From CAXXOK01 sp963675365 (GTDB lineage: Bacteria; Bacillota; Clostridia; Christensenellales; Aristaeellaceae): DNA of 64,000 nucleotides. Below, in pieces: positions 8,579 to 16,610 of the stretch. The stretch is from NCBI GenBank assembly GCA_963675365.2, contig CAXXVA010000001.1, positions 558,001-622,000 on the forward strand. Reading direction: 5' to 3'. The position numbers were made by a program, and so were the translations under genes. The notes under the pieces are model-generated. The model did no database searches and was not told the origin of the DNA. It was given only the letters and a program-made list of their open reading frames with translations. Within the stretch, counting starts at the first letter, position 1, and the number at the start of each line of letters is the position of its first letter.

Positions 8579-9121
8579 ATGGATTGTACAAAATGTACGC
8601 AAAAAGGATGCAGGCAGGGCACGCCTTGCCAAAATCACCGTGATGATTATGTGGAAGAATATCATCAGCCGGCGCAGCAGGCATATGTAAAAGCCGCATC
8701 GGCTTTAGTGGATCACGGGCGTGCGGGAACGCTAAACCGCCTGGAAGAAATCATTGAATTCATCAAAAGAATGGGCTATCAAAAAGTGGGCGTTGCCTAT
8801 TGCTATGGTATGGAAGACAAGGCGGCGCTTTTGCGCAAACATCTTGAACATGCCGGAATCAAACCCACGATGGTTTCCTGTACGGTGGACGGCGTCACGG
8901 AAGATGACGTTTCCCCGGGCAAGGGGGCCTGCAGTGTTTCCTGCAACCCCATTGGGCAAGCCGAAGCGCTGAATCGATCCGGCGCCGACTTTGTTTTGCT
9001 GATGGGATTATGCCTGGGGCACGATATTCTATTGCAAAAGCAATTAACCATGGATTTTACGACATTTGTTGTCAAGGACCGGGTGTTTTCCCATAATCCG
9101 ATAGCGGCATTAACGCGCTAA
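8579..9121 (+). CDS. DUF1847-family cysteine-rich metal-binding-type protein
   Basis: A 180-aa protein whose N-terminus, MDCTKCTQKGCRQGTPC, forms a cysteine cluster (C3, C6, C11, C17). It is followed by a Rossmann-like section (KVGVAYCYGMED) and further cysteines at GACSVSCNP. This matches the DUF1847 pattern as I know it; the function is unknown and a metal- or cluster-binding role is inferred. The reading frame is open from 8471, but GGAAACGAGG just before 8579 and the motif at the N-terminus favour the internal ATG. It ends 12 bp inside the convergent papain-like gene. Confidence 0.7.
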   Translation: MDCTKCTQKGCRQGTPCQNHRDDYVEEYHQPAQQAYVKAASALVDHGRAGTLNRLEEIIEFIKRMGYQKVGVAYCYGMEDKAALLRKHLEHAGIKPTMVSCTVDGVTEDDVSPGKGACSVSCNPIGQAEALNRSGADFVLLMGLCLGHDILLQKQLTMDFTTFVVKDRVFSHNPIAALTR

Positions 9122-9754
9122 CCTCGTATCAATATACACAAACCCGCCTCCGCGCATCGTTGTGCTAAGCCACAAGGAAAGATTAATGCGTTTGATTTGG
9201 CTTTCATCCAGAATTTCAACATAAACCCGGGATGTATCTTCATTGAACTCCAGGGATATCACGGTGACCCAATGCCATTCTTCCAGTGCGGTTTCATCCC
9301 CATTGCAAAGGTTTAGAAAAGCGACGGGGGCATCGTTTCGCATTGCCTGATCAATAAACTTTACGACGTCTTCAACGGTTGGGCGTTTTTGAATATCTTT
9401 GGCGATGTTCAAAACCCGAAGTTCCGCTTTCAACTGGAGTTCGTCCAGATACCTGCCCAGCGAATCCACAAAGAGCTTAGTGGTATCCACCCCTTGCTGC
9501 GTAGGGGTTACGTATGCCCACACTTTTTCCATAAGCGTCAGGCACTTCTCCTTGTCATTGGTCATATTGACGCCTAAAGCCGCCTGTTGGTTTCGGCTGA
9601 TATAATACATCAGGTTTGACGCCGCCGTTGGACCGCAGCCAGATATTCGCTGCCAATGCGACTGATACCATTCCTGATCACATCCGAATAATTTTTTCGT
9701 TTTATCTTCCGAAAAAATCTGAAAATATTCAGGATGGCGAATTGTACTGTTCAT
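9110..9754 (-). CDS. Papain-like (C39-type) cysteine peptidase fold protein
   Basis: A 214-aa cytoplasmic protein. The segment around C40 (RISGCGPTAASNLMYY) resembles the nucleophile helix of papain/C39-like peptidases. H161 in EEWHWVTVIS and D183 in VEILDES are in the right order for the other triad residues. The fold and activity are inferred from these motifs. GGAGG lies 8 bp before the ATG. The gene is AT-richer than its neighbours and overlaps the 3' end of the DUF1847 gene tail to tail. The substrate is unknown, and it could be a peptidase, transglutaminase-like enzyme or amidase. Confidence 0.6.
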   Translation of the reverse strand: MNSTIRHPEYFQIFSEDKTKKLFGCDQEWYQSHWQRISGCGPTAASNLMYYISRNQQAALGVNMTNDKEKCLTLMEKVWAYVTPTQQGVDTTKLFVDSLGRYLDELQLKAELRVLNIAKDIQKRPTVEDVVKFIDQAMRNDAPVAFLNLCNGDETALEEWHWVTVISLEFNEDTSRVYVEILDESQIKRINLSLWLSTTMRGGGFVYIDTRLAR

Positions 9755-9757
9755 GAT

Positions 9758-10045
9758 TCATGCCTCCGCAATATATCCAAAGGAGTTTACGAGATTTTTG
9801 GCTTTATCCGAAAAATTAATCACTCTTGTATCCTCCAGCAACACATAATGATGGGCTGCATTTCTATTATCTAATAATCCAACATATTCTAACCACTTTA
9901 TTTCTGTCTGACATTTCATTATGGTTTTTTCGGTCATTAAATCATAGCACATTTGCCAGTTGCAGACAATGCAATCAGTACTGGTTAGCATTCTGACGCT
10001 GCAACAGATATAACTGTACAGAAACTTCCTCCCTAACCTGGACAT
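9758..10045 (-). CDS. Small protein of unknown function
   Basis: An open frame of up to 95 codons ending 3 bp before the papain-like gene, in the same direction. The C-terminal half (from TEIKWLEY onward) looks like a soluble globular protein. The cysteine-rich N-terminal part may not be translated: an internal ATG at 9937 would give 60 aa. None of the starts has a convincing ribosome-binding site. It may be a partner of the papain-like protein. Confidence 0.4.
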   Translation of the reverse strand: MSRLGRKFLYSYICCSVRMLTSTDCIVCNWQMCYDLMTEKTIMKCQTEIKWLEYVGLLDNRNAAHHYVLLEDTRVINFSDKAKNLVNSFGYIAEA

Positions 10046-10059
10046 AATAGTCCAAAATT

Positions 10060-10098
10060 AAAAATATAAAACCGCTTGAAACCTTATATTTCAAGCGG
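10060..10098 (-). terminator. Terminator of tRNA-Arg
   Basis: A 10-bp stem (CCGCTTGAAA / TTTCAAGCGG, 10072-10098) is followed on the minus strand by a U-rich tract. It lies just downstream of the tRNA. Confidence 0.8.
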
Positions 10099-10106
10099 CT
10101 TTGCGG

Positions 10107-10183
10107 TGGTACGCCCGACTGGGTTCGAACCAGCGACCTACAGAGTCGGAGTCTGTCACTCTATCCAGCTGAGCTACGGGCGC
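10107..10183 (-). tRNA. tRNA-Arg (CCG anticodon)
   Basis: A 77-nt cloverleaf on the minus strand with encoded CCA. The acceptor stem is GCGCCCG paired with CGGGCGT, the anticodon loop is CTCCGAC (anticodon CCG, reading CGG), and the T-loop is TTCGAAC. It has its own consensus promoter and a downstream terminator, so it is a single-gene unit. Confidence 0.95.
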
Positions 10184-10197
10184 GCGGGGCGAAATCC

Positions 10198-10226
10198 ATT
10201 GTAGCCCATGCCAAAATCATTGTCAA
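10198..10226 (-). promoter_or_regulatory. SigA-type promoter of tRNA-Arg
   Basis: On the minus strand, TTGACA (10221-10226), a 17-bp spacer and TACAAT (10198-10203). Initiation would be a few bases before the mature tRNA 5' end. Confidence 0.8.
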
Positions 10227-10279
10227 GCAACGGCGCGCCTGACAGGGCTGCGGCGGATTGGTTTTTGGGTGCGCGGTGC

Positions 10280-10675
10280 TTATTTCGTCTTGAGGAGATC
10301 GCGGATCTCGGTCAGCAGGACGACGTCCTGGGGCGGGGCGGCGGGCGCTTCCGGCTTGGCCTCTTCCTTCTTCTTGAGCTTAGAAAGCACCTTGACCACG
10401 AAGAACACGCTCAGCGCGATCAGCAGGAAGTCTACGATCGTCTGGATGAAGGTGCCGTACAGGATGGCGACCTCCGCCGTGTCCCCTACTGCTGGCGTGA
10501 GGACGATCTTGAGCGTCGTGAAATCGATGCCGCCTACGATCAGCCCGATCACGGGCATGACGACGTCGTTGACCAGGGAACTGACGATCTTGCCGAACGC
10601 CGCGCCGATGATGACCGCGATCGCCAGATCCATCACGTTGCCCTTCATGGCGAATTCCTTGAATTCTTTGAGCAT
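10280..10675 (-). CDS. mscL: Large-conductance mechanosensitive channel MscL
   Basis: A 131-aa protein of normal MscL length. The N-terminal amphipathic helix (LKEFKEFAMKGNVMDLAIAVIIG) leads into TM1, which carries the glycine/alanine-rich gate helix. A periplasmic loop follows, then TM2 and a charged C-terminal helix bundle (IRDLLKTK). It forms a homopentameric emergency valve in the membrane that opens on osmotic downshock. An extended -10 (TGCTATACT) lies at about 10705-10713 on the minus strand, upstream of its ribosome-binding site. Confidence 0.95.
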   Translation of the reverse strand: MLKEFKEFAMKGNVMDLAIAVIIGAAFGKIVSSLVNDVVMPVIGLIVGGIDFTTLKIVLTPAVGDTAEVAILYGTFIQTIVDFLLIALSVFFVVKVLSKLKKKEEAKPEAPAAPPQDVVLLTEIRDLLKTK

Positions 10676-10747
10676 AGTTTATTCCTCCCGAATCGGTTTT
10701 CTTTAGTATAGCACAACTGCGGCAAAACGTAACCCGCAGTTCCACGG

Positions 10748-10776
10748 TTGCCCCCGAACCCCGGGTACATTATAAT
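10748..10776 (+). promoter_or_regulatory. SigA-type promoter of the SDR gene
   Basis: TTGCCC (10748-10753), a 17-bp spacer and TATAAT (10771-10776), about 30 bp before the SDR start codon. Confidence 0.7.
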
Positions 10777-10808
10777 AGGCATAGCATTGTATGGGAAAGG
10801 AAGCGGAA

Positions 10809-11630
10809 ATGATGAAACCGGTTGTACTGATTACAGGCGCGTCCACCGGCATCGGCGCGGCTGCCGCAAAGCGATTTGCGCGGGAGGGCTTCACCGTATA
10901 CGCCGCGGCCCGCAGCATGGATAAACTGGAGAAACTGCGGACGGACGCGATTCATCCGGTCGCGCTGGACGTAACGGACGATGCATCCATGCAGGCGTGC
11001 GTCAGCCAGGTACTCGATCAGGAAGGCCGCATCGACGTGCTGGTCAATAACGCGGGCTACGGTTCGTACGGCGCGGTGGAAGACGTCAAAATAGCCGATG
11101 CCCGCAGGCAGTTCGAGGTCAACGTATTCGGTCTGGCGCGCATGACCCAGCTGGCGCTGCCCGCCATGCGAAAAGCGGGGCACGGCAGGATCATTAACAT
11201 CTCGTCCATGGGCGGCAGAATCTGGACGCCGTTTGCCGCGTGGTACCACGCCACGAAGTTCGCGGTAGAGGGCCTGTCGGCCAGCCTTCGGGCGGAGCTC
11301 AAGCCCTTTTCGATCGACGTCGTGCTGATCGAACCCGGCGCCATCGAAACCCCGTGGGGCACAATCGCCGCGCAGCACCTGCGGGAGACCTCCAAAGACG
11401 GCGCGTATCAGGAGACCGCGATGCTTGCGGCGCAGAAGCTTGAAAAGCGCTACACAGGCGGCGGGCTGATCACCAAGCCGGAGGTCATCGCCGATTGTAT
11501 CGTCAAGGCCGCCACGGTGCGCCGTCCGCGCACACGCTACCTGCTGGGATTTGGCGCAAAGCCGATGGTCTATATTCAAAAGCTGTTCGGCGACAGGGTA
11601 TACGACGCGCTTGTCCGCAGGGTGCTGTAA
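10809..11630 (+). CDS. Short-chain dehydrogenase/reductase
   Basis: A classical SDR of 273 aa. It has the nucleotide-binding motif TGASTGIGAAAA near the N-terminus, NNAGYG, the catalytic serine in NISSMGG and the YxxxK pair in WYHATKFAVEG. The region after the active site (LIEPGAIETPWG) also fits. The substrate is unknown. The reading frame is open from 10791, but GGAAAGGAAG before the ATG pair at 10809/10812 indicates the internal start. It is a single-gene unit with its own promoter, converging on the rhodanese gene. Confidence 0.85.
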   Translation: MMKPVVLITGASTGIGAAAAKRFAREGFTVYAAARSMDKLEKLRTDAIHPVALDVTDDASMQACVSQVLDQEGRIDVLVNNAGYGSYGAVEDVKIADARRQFEVNVFGLARMTQLALPAMRKAGHGRIINISSMGGRIWTPFAAWYHATKFAVEGLSASLRAELKPFSIDVVLIEPGAIETPWGTIAAQHLRETSKDGAYQETAMLAAQKLEKRYTGGGLITKPEVIADCIVKAATVRRPRTRYLLGFGAKPMVYIQKLFGDRVYDALVRRVL

Positions 11631-11647
11631 CAGGCACGCCGGTATAC

Positions 11648-11679
11648 AAAAACCGTTCCGGAGTTCCGGGACGGTTTTT
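11648..11679. terminator. Bidirectional terminator between SDR and rhodanese genes
   Basis: AAAAACCGTTCCGG / CCGGGACGGTTTTT with a 4-nt loop lies between two convergent genes. It has an A-tract on one side and a T-tract on the other, so it can serve both strands. Confidence 0.85.
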
Positions 11680-11694
11680 GCATACCAAGCGGTG

Positions 11695-12135
11695 TTATTT
11701 CACCACGTCGTACGGCCAATCGATAATACCGCCGAAATCGTACACCTGGGTGTAGCCCAGCGCGACCAGCGCGTTCGCCGCCGATCTGGACCGGTTGCCG
11801 CTGCGGCAGTACACGAGGATTTTCTGGTCCTTGTCGGGCAGTACCTCCGCCGCCAAAGCTGAAATGCTTCCTACCGGCAGCAGGGTGGCGTTTTCGATAT
11901 GCCCCGTATCAAATTCGGATTGCTCCCGCACATCCAGAATCACGATATTCGCCTCGGTATCCATCACCGTTTTGGCTTCCGCCGCAGTGATTTTATGGTA
12001 AACCGCGGCGTTTTTTCCCGCCGCCTGGGTTTCCTGCACGGTGTTTGCGGTACCGGAGCAGGCGGATAGGGTCATCACGGTCAATACGCAGGCCAAGCCT
12101 ATCAGAAACGGTTTCTTTGCCCTGTCAAGCTTCAT
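11695..12135 (-). CDS. Rhodanese-domain lipoprotein
   Basis: A 146-aa secreted lipoprotein. The basic, hydrophobic signal ends in lipobox LSAC with C26. The rest is a single rhodanese domain with the DVREQSEFDTGHI motif and active-site loop C110-R-S-G-N-R-S. It would carry out sulfur transfer or thiol chemistry at the outer face of the membrane. It shows that the organism has a lipoprotein pathway, unlike the two lipobox-free binding proteins elsewhere in the window. Confidence 0.88.
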   Translation of the reverse strand: MKLDRAKKPFLIGLACVLTVMTLSACSGTANTVQETQAAGKNAAVYHKITAAEAKTVMDTEANIVILDVREQSEFDTGHIENATLLPVGSISALAAEVLPDKDQKILVYCRSGNRSRSAANALVALGYTQVYDFGGIIDWPYDVVK

Positions 12136-12307
12136 TGGGTTTGCTCCTCTCCAAAGCGTTTTAGGAATGGTTCCTGTTCAAAGCATACCCCCGCAGCCCC
12201 GGTATGAAACCCTTCGCCGCCGCAGCGTGATTGACATTCCCGCCCCCAGTTTCTATAATCAGAAGTACCGCTATCCATCCAAAGTTTTCCATGAAAGGAA
12301 ACGGCAT

Positions 12308-12823
12308 ATGAATACAACCCAAGCCATCCGCGCCCGCCGCAGCATCCGCAGGTACAAGCCGGAGACGGCCGTTCCGCAGGAGCACATCGACCTGATGCTC
12401 GAGGCCGCCATGTGCGCGCCAAGCGCCCGAAACAAGCGGCCGTACGCCTTTGTGGTCGTCGAAAATAAAGCGCTGATGGCGGAAATCGCGGTAAAACACC
12501 CTTATGCCAAGTTTTTACGCGAGGCGTCGCTTGCCGTGATCGTCTGCGGCGATCCTGCGATCGACGGCAATCCGCCGGGGTACGAACTGTGGACGCAGGA
12601 CTGCGCCGCCGCGACCCAAACGCTGATGCTGCAGGCGACGGAACTCGGGTACGGCAGCTGCTGGTCCGCGCTGTATCCCTATGAGGACCGCTACGGCGTC
12701 GTTGCCGAAATTCTGGACATCCGGGACGTCGTTCCATTTTCGCTGATCGCATTGGGCGTCGCCGACGAGACCCCCGACCGCCGTGGATTCTACGATCAAA
12801 CCAAGGTGCGCTACGTCCGGTAA
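12308..12823 (+). CDS. Nitroreductase-family flavoprotein
   Basis: A 171-aa FMN-dependent oxidoreductase of the compact nitroreductase family. Seen are the N-terminal RRSIRRYKPE motif (FMN phosphate contacts), APSARNKRPYAFVVV, and the late GYGSCWSALYP segment. The physiological substrate is not evident. AAAGGAAACGGCAT precedes the ATG at 12308, although the frame is open from 12041. A 35-bp gap separates it from the following ABC ATPase, which may be co-transcribed. Confidence 0.85.
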   Translation: MNTTQAIRARRSIRRYKPETAVPQEHIDLMLEAAMCAPSARNKRPYAFVVVENKALMAEIAVKHPYAKFLREASLAVIVCGDPAIDGNPPGYELWTQDCAAATQTLMLQATELGYGSCWSALYPYEDRYGVVAEILDIRDVVPFSLIALGVADETPDRRGFYDQTKVRYVR

Positions 12824-12858
12824 CTCCCTTCCCCGTCAAACGCCACGGAGGTGACAGG

Positions 12859-14400
12859 ATGGCCGACAGCTCCCCTATCGTTGACTTCGAGCACGTCTCC
12901 GTGCGTTTTCCAAGCGCTCTGGCTAACGACGACGTAAACCTGGAAATCCGGCGCGGCGAGGCGTTCGCGCTGGTCGGGGAAAACGGCGCGGGCAAGACCA
13001 CGCTGATGAACGTGCTGTACGGCCTGGTGCGCCTGACGCTGGGCGAGGTGATCGTCAAGGGTGAAAAAATAACGTCGCGGCACGATCCCATGCGCGCCAT
13101 CGCCATGGGCGTGGGCATGGTGCACCAGCACTTCAAGCTGGTGCCGAGCTTTACCGTGGCGCAGAACATCGCCCTGGGTACGGAGCCGACCAAAAACCTG
13201 CTGTTTTACGATCAGAAGCGACTGAATCAGGAAGTGCTTGCTTTGTCAAAGCGCTTTGGCCTGCCAGTCAACCCCGGCGATATCGTGGACGACCTGAGCG
13301 TCGGCCTGCAGCAGCGCGTGGAGATTCTAAAAGCCCTGCACCGGGGCGCGGACATTTTAGTTCTGGACGAACCGACCGCGGTTCTCACCCCCGCCGAGAC
13401 CGACGAGCTGTTCACCGTACTGCGCGGCGTGATCCGCGACCAGGGCATGACCGTGATATTGATCACGCACAAGCTGCGCGAAGTGATGCAGTTTTCCGAC
13501 CGCGTCGGCGTGATGAAGCAGGGCAGGCTCGTGGGCGTCGTGGAGACCAAAGACACCGATGAAAAGCGGCTCGCGGCGATGATGGTCGGGCGCGAGGTGT
13601 TGTTCGACGAGCTGCGTTCCGGCACGCCGACCGACAGGGACGTGCTGATGCTTGCAAACCTGCAGGCGAAGGACGACCGCAGCCTGCCCGCCGTCAAGGG
13701 CGTCAGCCTGACCGTGTACGCGGGCGAGATCGTGGGCGTGTGCGGCGTGGAGGGCAACGGACAAACGGAACTGACCGAGTGCATTATGGGACTGCGCCCG
13801 CAGACGGGCGGCGAGGTGTATTTAAACGGTAAAAACATCAGCCGCATGAACCCCAGGGAGATCCGGGACATGGGCGTGAGTTTCATCCCGTCGGACCGTA
13901 TGCGCACGGGGCTTTCCGCCGAGGCGACGGTGATGGAAAACATGCTGGTCGGCAAGGAGCGGCAGAAAGAATTCCGCAGCTTCGGCATCCAGTTTAAAAA
14001 GCGCCGTGCCAGCGCCTATGCCCGGGAACTCGCGGAGCAGTTCGACGTACGCTCCGGCGGCGTGGACCTGCCGATGAAGAGTTTGTCCGGCGGCAACATG
14101 CAAAAAGCAATCATCGCGCGGGAGTTTTCCTTCAATACGCCCGTGCTGATCATCAACCAGCCCACGCGCGGCGTGGATATCGGCGCGATCGAGTTCATTC
14201 ATGAAAAGATTCTGGAAAAACGCGCGGCAGGCTGCGCCATCCTGTTGGTGAGCGCGGACCTGGACGAGCTCTTCCGCCTGTCCGACCGCCTGGTAACGCT
14301 CTATGAAGGGCAGCTGACGGGCAGCTTCCAAAACGGCGAGATCACCAAACAGGAGATCAGCTATTACATGACCGGCGGCAGGCAGGAGGTGCGGGCATGA
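12859..14400 (+). CDS. Nucleoside-type ABC importer ATPase (tandem ABC domains)
   Basis: A 513-aa protein with two fused ABC domains, as in the BmpA-dependent nucleoside importers (Bacillus NupO type). Domain 1 has Walker A GENGAGKTT, signature LSVGLQQRVE and Walker B ILVLDEP. Domain 2 has a degenerate Walker A (GVEGNGQTE) and signature LSGGNMQKA. Asymmetry between the two sites is usual in this family. It overlaps the permease gene by 4 bp (ATGA), giving a coupled three-gene operon. Confidence 0.9.
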   Translation: MADSSPIVDFEHVSVRFPSALANDDVNLEIRRGEAFALVGENGAGKTTLMNVLYGLVRLTLGEVIVKGEKITSRHDPMRAIAMGVGMVHQHFKLVPSFTVAQNIALGTEPTKNLLFYDQKRLNQEVLALSKRFGLPVNPGDIVDDLSVGLQQRVEILKALHRGADILVLDEPTAVLTPAETDELFTVLRGVIRDQGMTVILITHKLREVMQFSDRVGVMKQGRLVGVVETKDTDEKRLAAMMVGREVLFDELRSGTPTDRDVLMLANLQAKDDRSLPAVKGVSLTVYAGEIVGVCGVEGNGQTELTECIMGLRPQTGGEVYLNGKNISRMNPREIRDMGVSFIPSDRMRTGLSAEATVMENMLVGKERQKEFRSFGIQFKKRRASAYARELAEQFDVRSGGVDLPMKSLSGGNMQKAIIAREFSFNTPVLIINQPTRGVDIGAIEFIHEKILEKRAAGCAILLVSADLDELFRLSDRLVTLYEGQLTGSFQNGEITKQEISYYMTGGRQEVRA

Positions 14401-15527
14401 GACGCGCGTACCGCCTCTGGCAGGCCGTAAAATACCTGCTGATCGGCAAGCCCAAGTACCGCCTGACAGCGCAGTACCTGCTGTCGCTGCTCATCGCGAT
14501 CGTGCTGGCGTTCCTGGTCGGCGCGGGCATTATGCTGATCACCGGGTATGACCCGATTGAATGCTATAAAGCGCTGTTTGTAGGCGCGCTTGGCAAATCC
14601 CGCGCGTTTGGCAATACGCTGGCGAAGGCCGCCACCCTGTGCCTGACCGGGCTTGCCATGAGTATCGCGGCCAAGGCGGGCATTTTCAACGTGGGCGGCG
14701 AGGGGCAGCTGTACTTCGGCGGGCTTGCCGCCGCGGTGGTTGGCGCGCGCATGGCCGGCGCGCCCGCGTGGATCATCGTCGCGTGCGCGCTGATTGCCGC
14801 GGTTATCGCAGGCGGGTTTTACGCGTGGATTCCCGGCGTGCTCAAGGTGAAGCTCAAAGTGAACGAGGTCGTGACCACCATCCTGTTAAACTCCGCCGCC
14901 ATTTATTTTTGCAGTTACCTGACCAACGGGCCGCTGAAAACCGCCGAACGCGGGATCTCCTCCGGAACGGACAGCATCGCGGCGTCGTTCTCCCCCATCA
15001 TCCGGCTGTCCAACCTCAACGGCAGCATATGGATCGCCTTTGCCGCGGCGCTGTTCATCTGGTACCTGATGACGCGCTCCACCGTGGGCTTTGAGATGAA
15101 GATTACCGGCACCAACGACCGCTTCGCCCGCTACGGCGGCATTCGCGCCGACCGGCTGATGATCGTCGGCATGGTGATCTCCGGGATGCTGTGCGGGCTG
15201 GTGGGGATGATCGAGGTCTTCGGCATCCACAAGCGCTTCATCACCAACCTGTCGGCGGGGTATTATTTCGACGGCATGCTGGTCGCCATGATCATGCGCT
15301 ACAACCCCTTCGGCGTAATCGTGATGAGCTTCTTTTTCGCCGTCCTTACCATCGGCGGATCGGCGATGGAGCTTTCGGCGGGCATCTCCGGCGAGGTCAT
15401 CCTGATCGTCCAGGCCGTGATTATCTTCTTTATGGCGGCCGAGGGCGGCATCCGCCAGCAGCTGCGCGCGTACATGGCCAAGCGCCGCGTGAAACGCGGA
15501 CGCGCCGGGGAGGTGAGCGCCGTATGA
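14397..15527 (+). CDS. Nucleoside-type ABC importer permease 1 (NupP-like)
   Basis: A 376-aa permease of the branched-chain/ribose BPD_transp_2 superfamily. It has about ten hydrophobic segments, a conserved KAGIFNVGGEGQLYFGG motif and the VVTTILLN segment typical of the Bmp/Nup family. A basic C-terminal tail faces the cytoplasm. It overlaps both neighbours by 4 bp. Confidence 0.88.
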   Translation: MRRAYRLWQAVKYLLIGKPKYRLTAQYLLSLLIAIVLAFLVGAGIMLITGYDPIECYKALFVGALGKSRAFGNTLAKAATLCLTGLAMSIAAKAGIFNVGGEGQLYFGGLAAAVVGARMAGAPAWIIVACALIAAVIAGGFYAWIPGVLKVKLKVNEVVTTILLNSAAIYFCSYLTNGPLKTAERGISSGTDSIAASFSPIIRLSNLNGSIWIAFAAALFIWYLMTRSTVGFEMKITGTNDRFARYGGIRADRLMIVGMVISGMLCGLVGMIEVFGIHKRFITNLSAGYYFDGMLVAMIMRYNPFGVIVMSFFFAVLTIGGSAMELSAGISGEVILIVQAVIIFFMAAEGGIRQQLRAYMAKRRVKRGRAGEVSAV

Positions 15528-16438
15528 GCGACGTGTTCAACCTGTTGCTGTTCCAAAACACGTTGCGCACCGCGACCCCCGTGGTGCTGTGCGCGCTGGG
15601 CTGCCTGATGACCGAGCGCACGGGCTTTATGAACATTGGCGTCGAGGGCATGATGCTGATGGGCGCGTTTTTCGCGGTGCTTGGCAGCTACCTGTACGGC
15701 AGCTGGGTGATGGGTTTGGTGTTCGTGATCGTACTGGGCATCCTGCTCGGGCTTTTCTATTACCTGTTCTCCGTCAAGTTTAAAAGCGACGAATTCGTCA
15801 TCGGCGTCGCCATCAACATCCTCGCGGGCGGGCTGACGGTGTTCCTGCTGCGGACGCTGTTCGGTGTCAAGGGATCGTTTTCCGGCCCGGGCATCGTACC
15901 GTTGCCGACCCTGCACTTTGCGTGGATTGAATCCATCCCGGTGCTCGGCACGATACTGAGCGGCAACACATTGCTTGTTTATATCAGCTGGATACTGGTG
16001 CTCGTATGCTGGCTGCTTTTATACAAAACACCGCTGGGCTTTCACCTACGGGCGTCCGGCGAAGCGCCGGAGGCCCTGCGCGCCGCGGGCAAGAACCCCG
16101 ACCGCATGAAGATGCTCGCGTCGGTGCTCTGCGGCATCATGGCGGCGCTGTCCGGCGCGCACCTAAGCCTTGGTTACCTGACCATGTTTTCGGAAAACAT
16201 GAGCGCGTCGCGCGGGTTTGTGGCCGTCGCGTGCGTGATCTTCGGCGGCGGCAATCCCCCGCGCGTGTTCCTGGCGGCGCTCCTGTTCGGGTTTATCGAC
16301 GCCCTGGGCCTGCGCATGCAGAAGTATATCCCAGCCGATATCACCGCCATGGCCCCCTACGTGGTCACTGTCATCATGATGGTCGTCGTCGTGCTCCTAA
16401 AGCGCAGAAAAAAGCAAGCGGTAAAAGAAAACGTTTAG
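15524..16438 (+). CDS. Nucleoside-type ABC importer permease 2 (NupQ-like)
   Basis: A 304-aa membrane permease that pairs with the previous one. It carries the paralogous RTGFMNIGVEGMMLMGAF motif, a GEAPEALRAAGKNP loop and FGGGNPPRV. The frame is open far upstream, but the ATG at 15524 overlaps the preceding stop codon (ATGA), the usual arrangement in this operon type. The expected BmpA-like substrate-binding lipoprotein gene is not next to these three genes. Confidence 0.88.
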   Translation: MSDVFNLLLFQNTLRTATPVVLCALGCLMTERTGFMNIGVEGMMLMGAFFAVLGSYLYGSWVMGLVFVIVLGILLGLFYYLFSVKFKSDEFVIGVAINILAGGLTVFLLRTLFGVKGSFSGPGIVPLPTLHFAWIESIPVLGTILSGNTLLVYISWILVLVCWLLLYKTPLGFHLRASGEAPEALRAAGKNPDRMKMLASVLCGIMAALSGAHLSLGYLTMFSENMSASRGFVAVACVIFGGGNPPRVFLAALLFGFIDALGLRMQKYIPADITAMAPYVVTVIMMVVVVLLKRRKKQAVKENV

Positions 16439-16483
16439 GGGTTGCACCCCTAAGACCCTGCCAAGGGCTATGCCCTTGACCCA
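16438..16483 (+). repeat. Short palindromic intergenic repeat, copy 1
   Basis: Two small hairpins (GGGG..CCCC and AAGGGC..GCCCTT) joined by TAAGACCCTGCC begin at the stop codon of the permease gene. A clearly related sequence with compensating changes lies at 60963-61012 after hpt. Both copies are followed by a GC-rich terminator. Confidence 0.6.
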
Positions 16484-16487
16484 TGAT

Positions 16488-16514
16488 AAAAGGCCGCGCG
16501 ATGCGCGGCCTTTT
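16488..16514. terminator. Bidirectional terminator (permease / VanW)
   Basis: A 12-bp perfect stem AAAAGGCCGCGC / GCGCGGCCTTTT with a 3-nt loop lies between the convergent permease and VanW genes. Confidence 0.9.
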
Positions 16515-16610
16515 ACCATATAAATACTCAATTACCATACGACCAATTGAAGAAAACAACAGACAAACGATAGCTGAAAAACGTACGGGATTCGGTCAGT
16601 GTTTGCTTAA

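Noticed and set aside
12132..13193. Minus-strand frame of 353 codons across the nitroreductase and NupO-like genes
   Set aside because: It spans two well-supported genes and an intergenic gap, with an arginine/proline-rich translation typical of a shadow frame.
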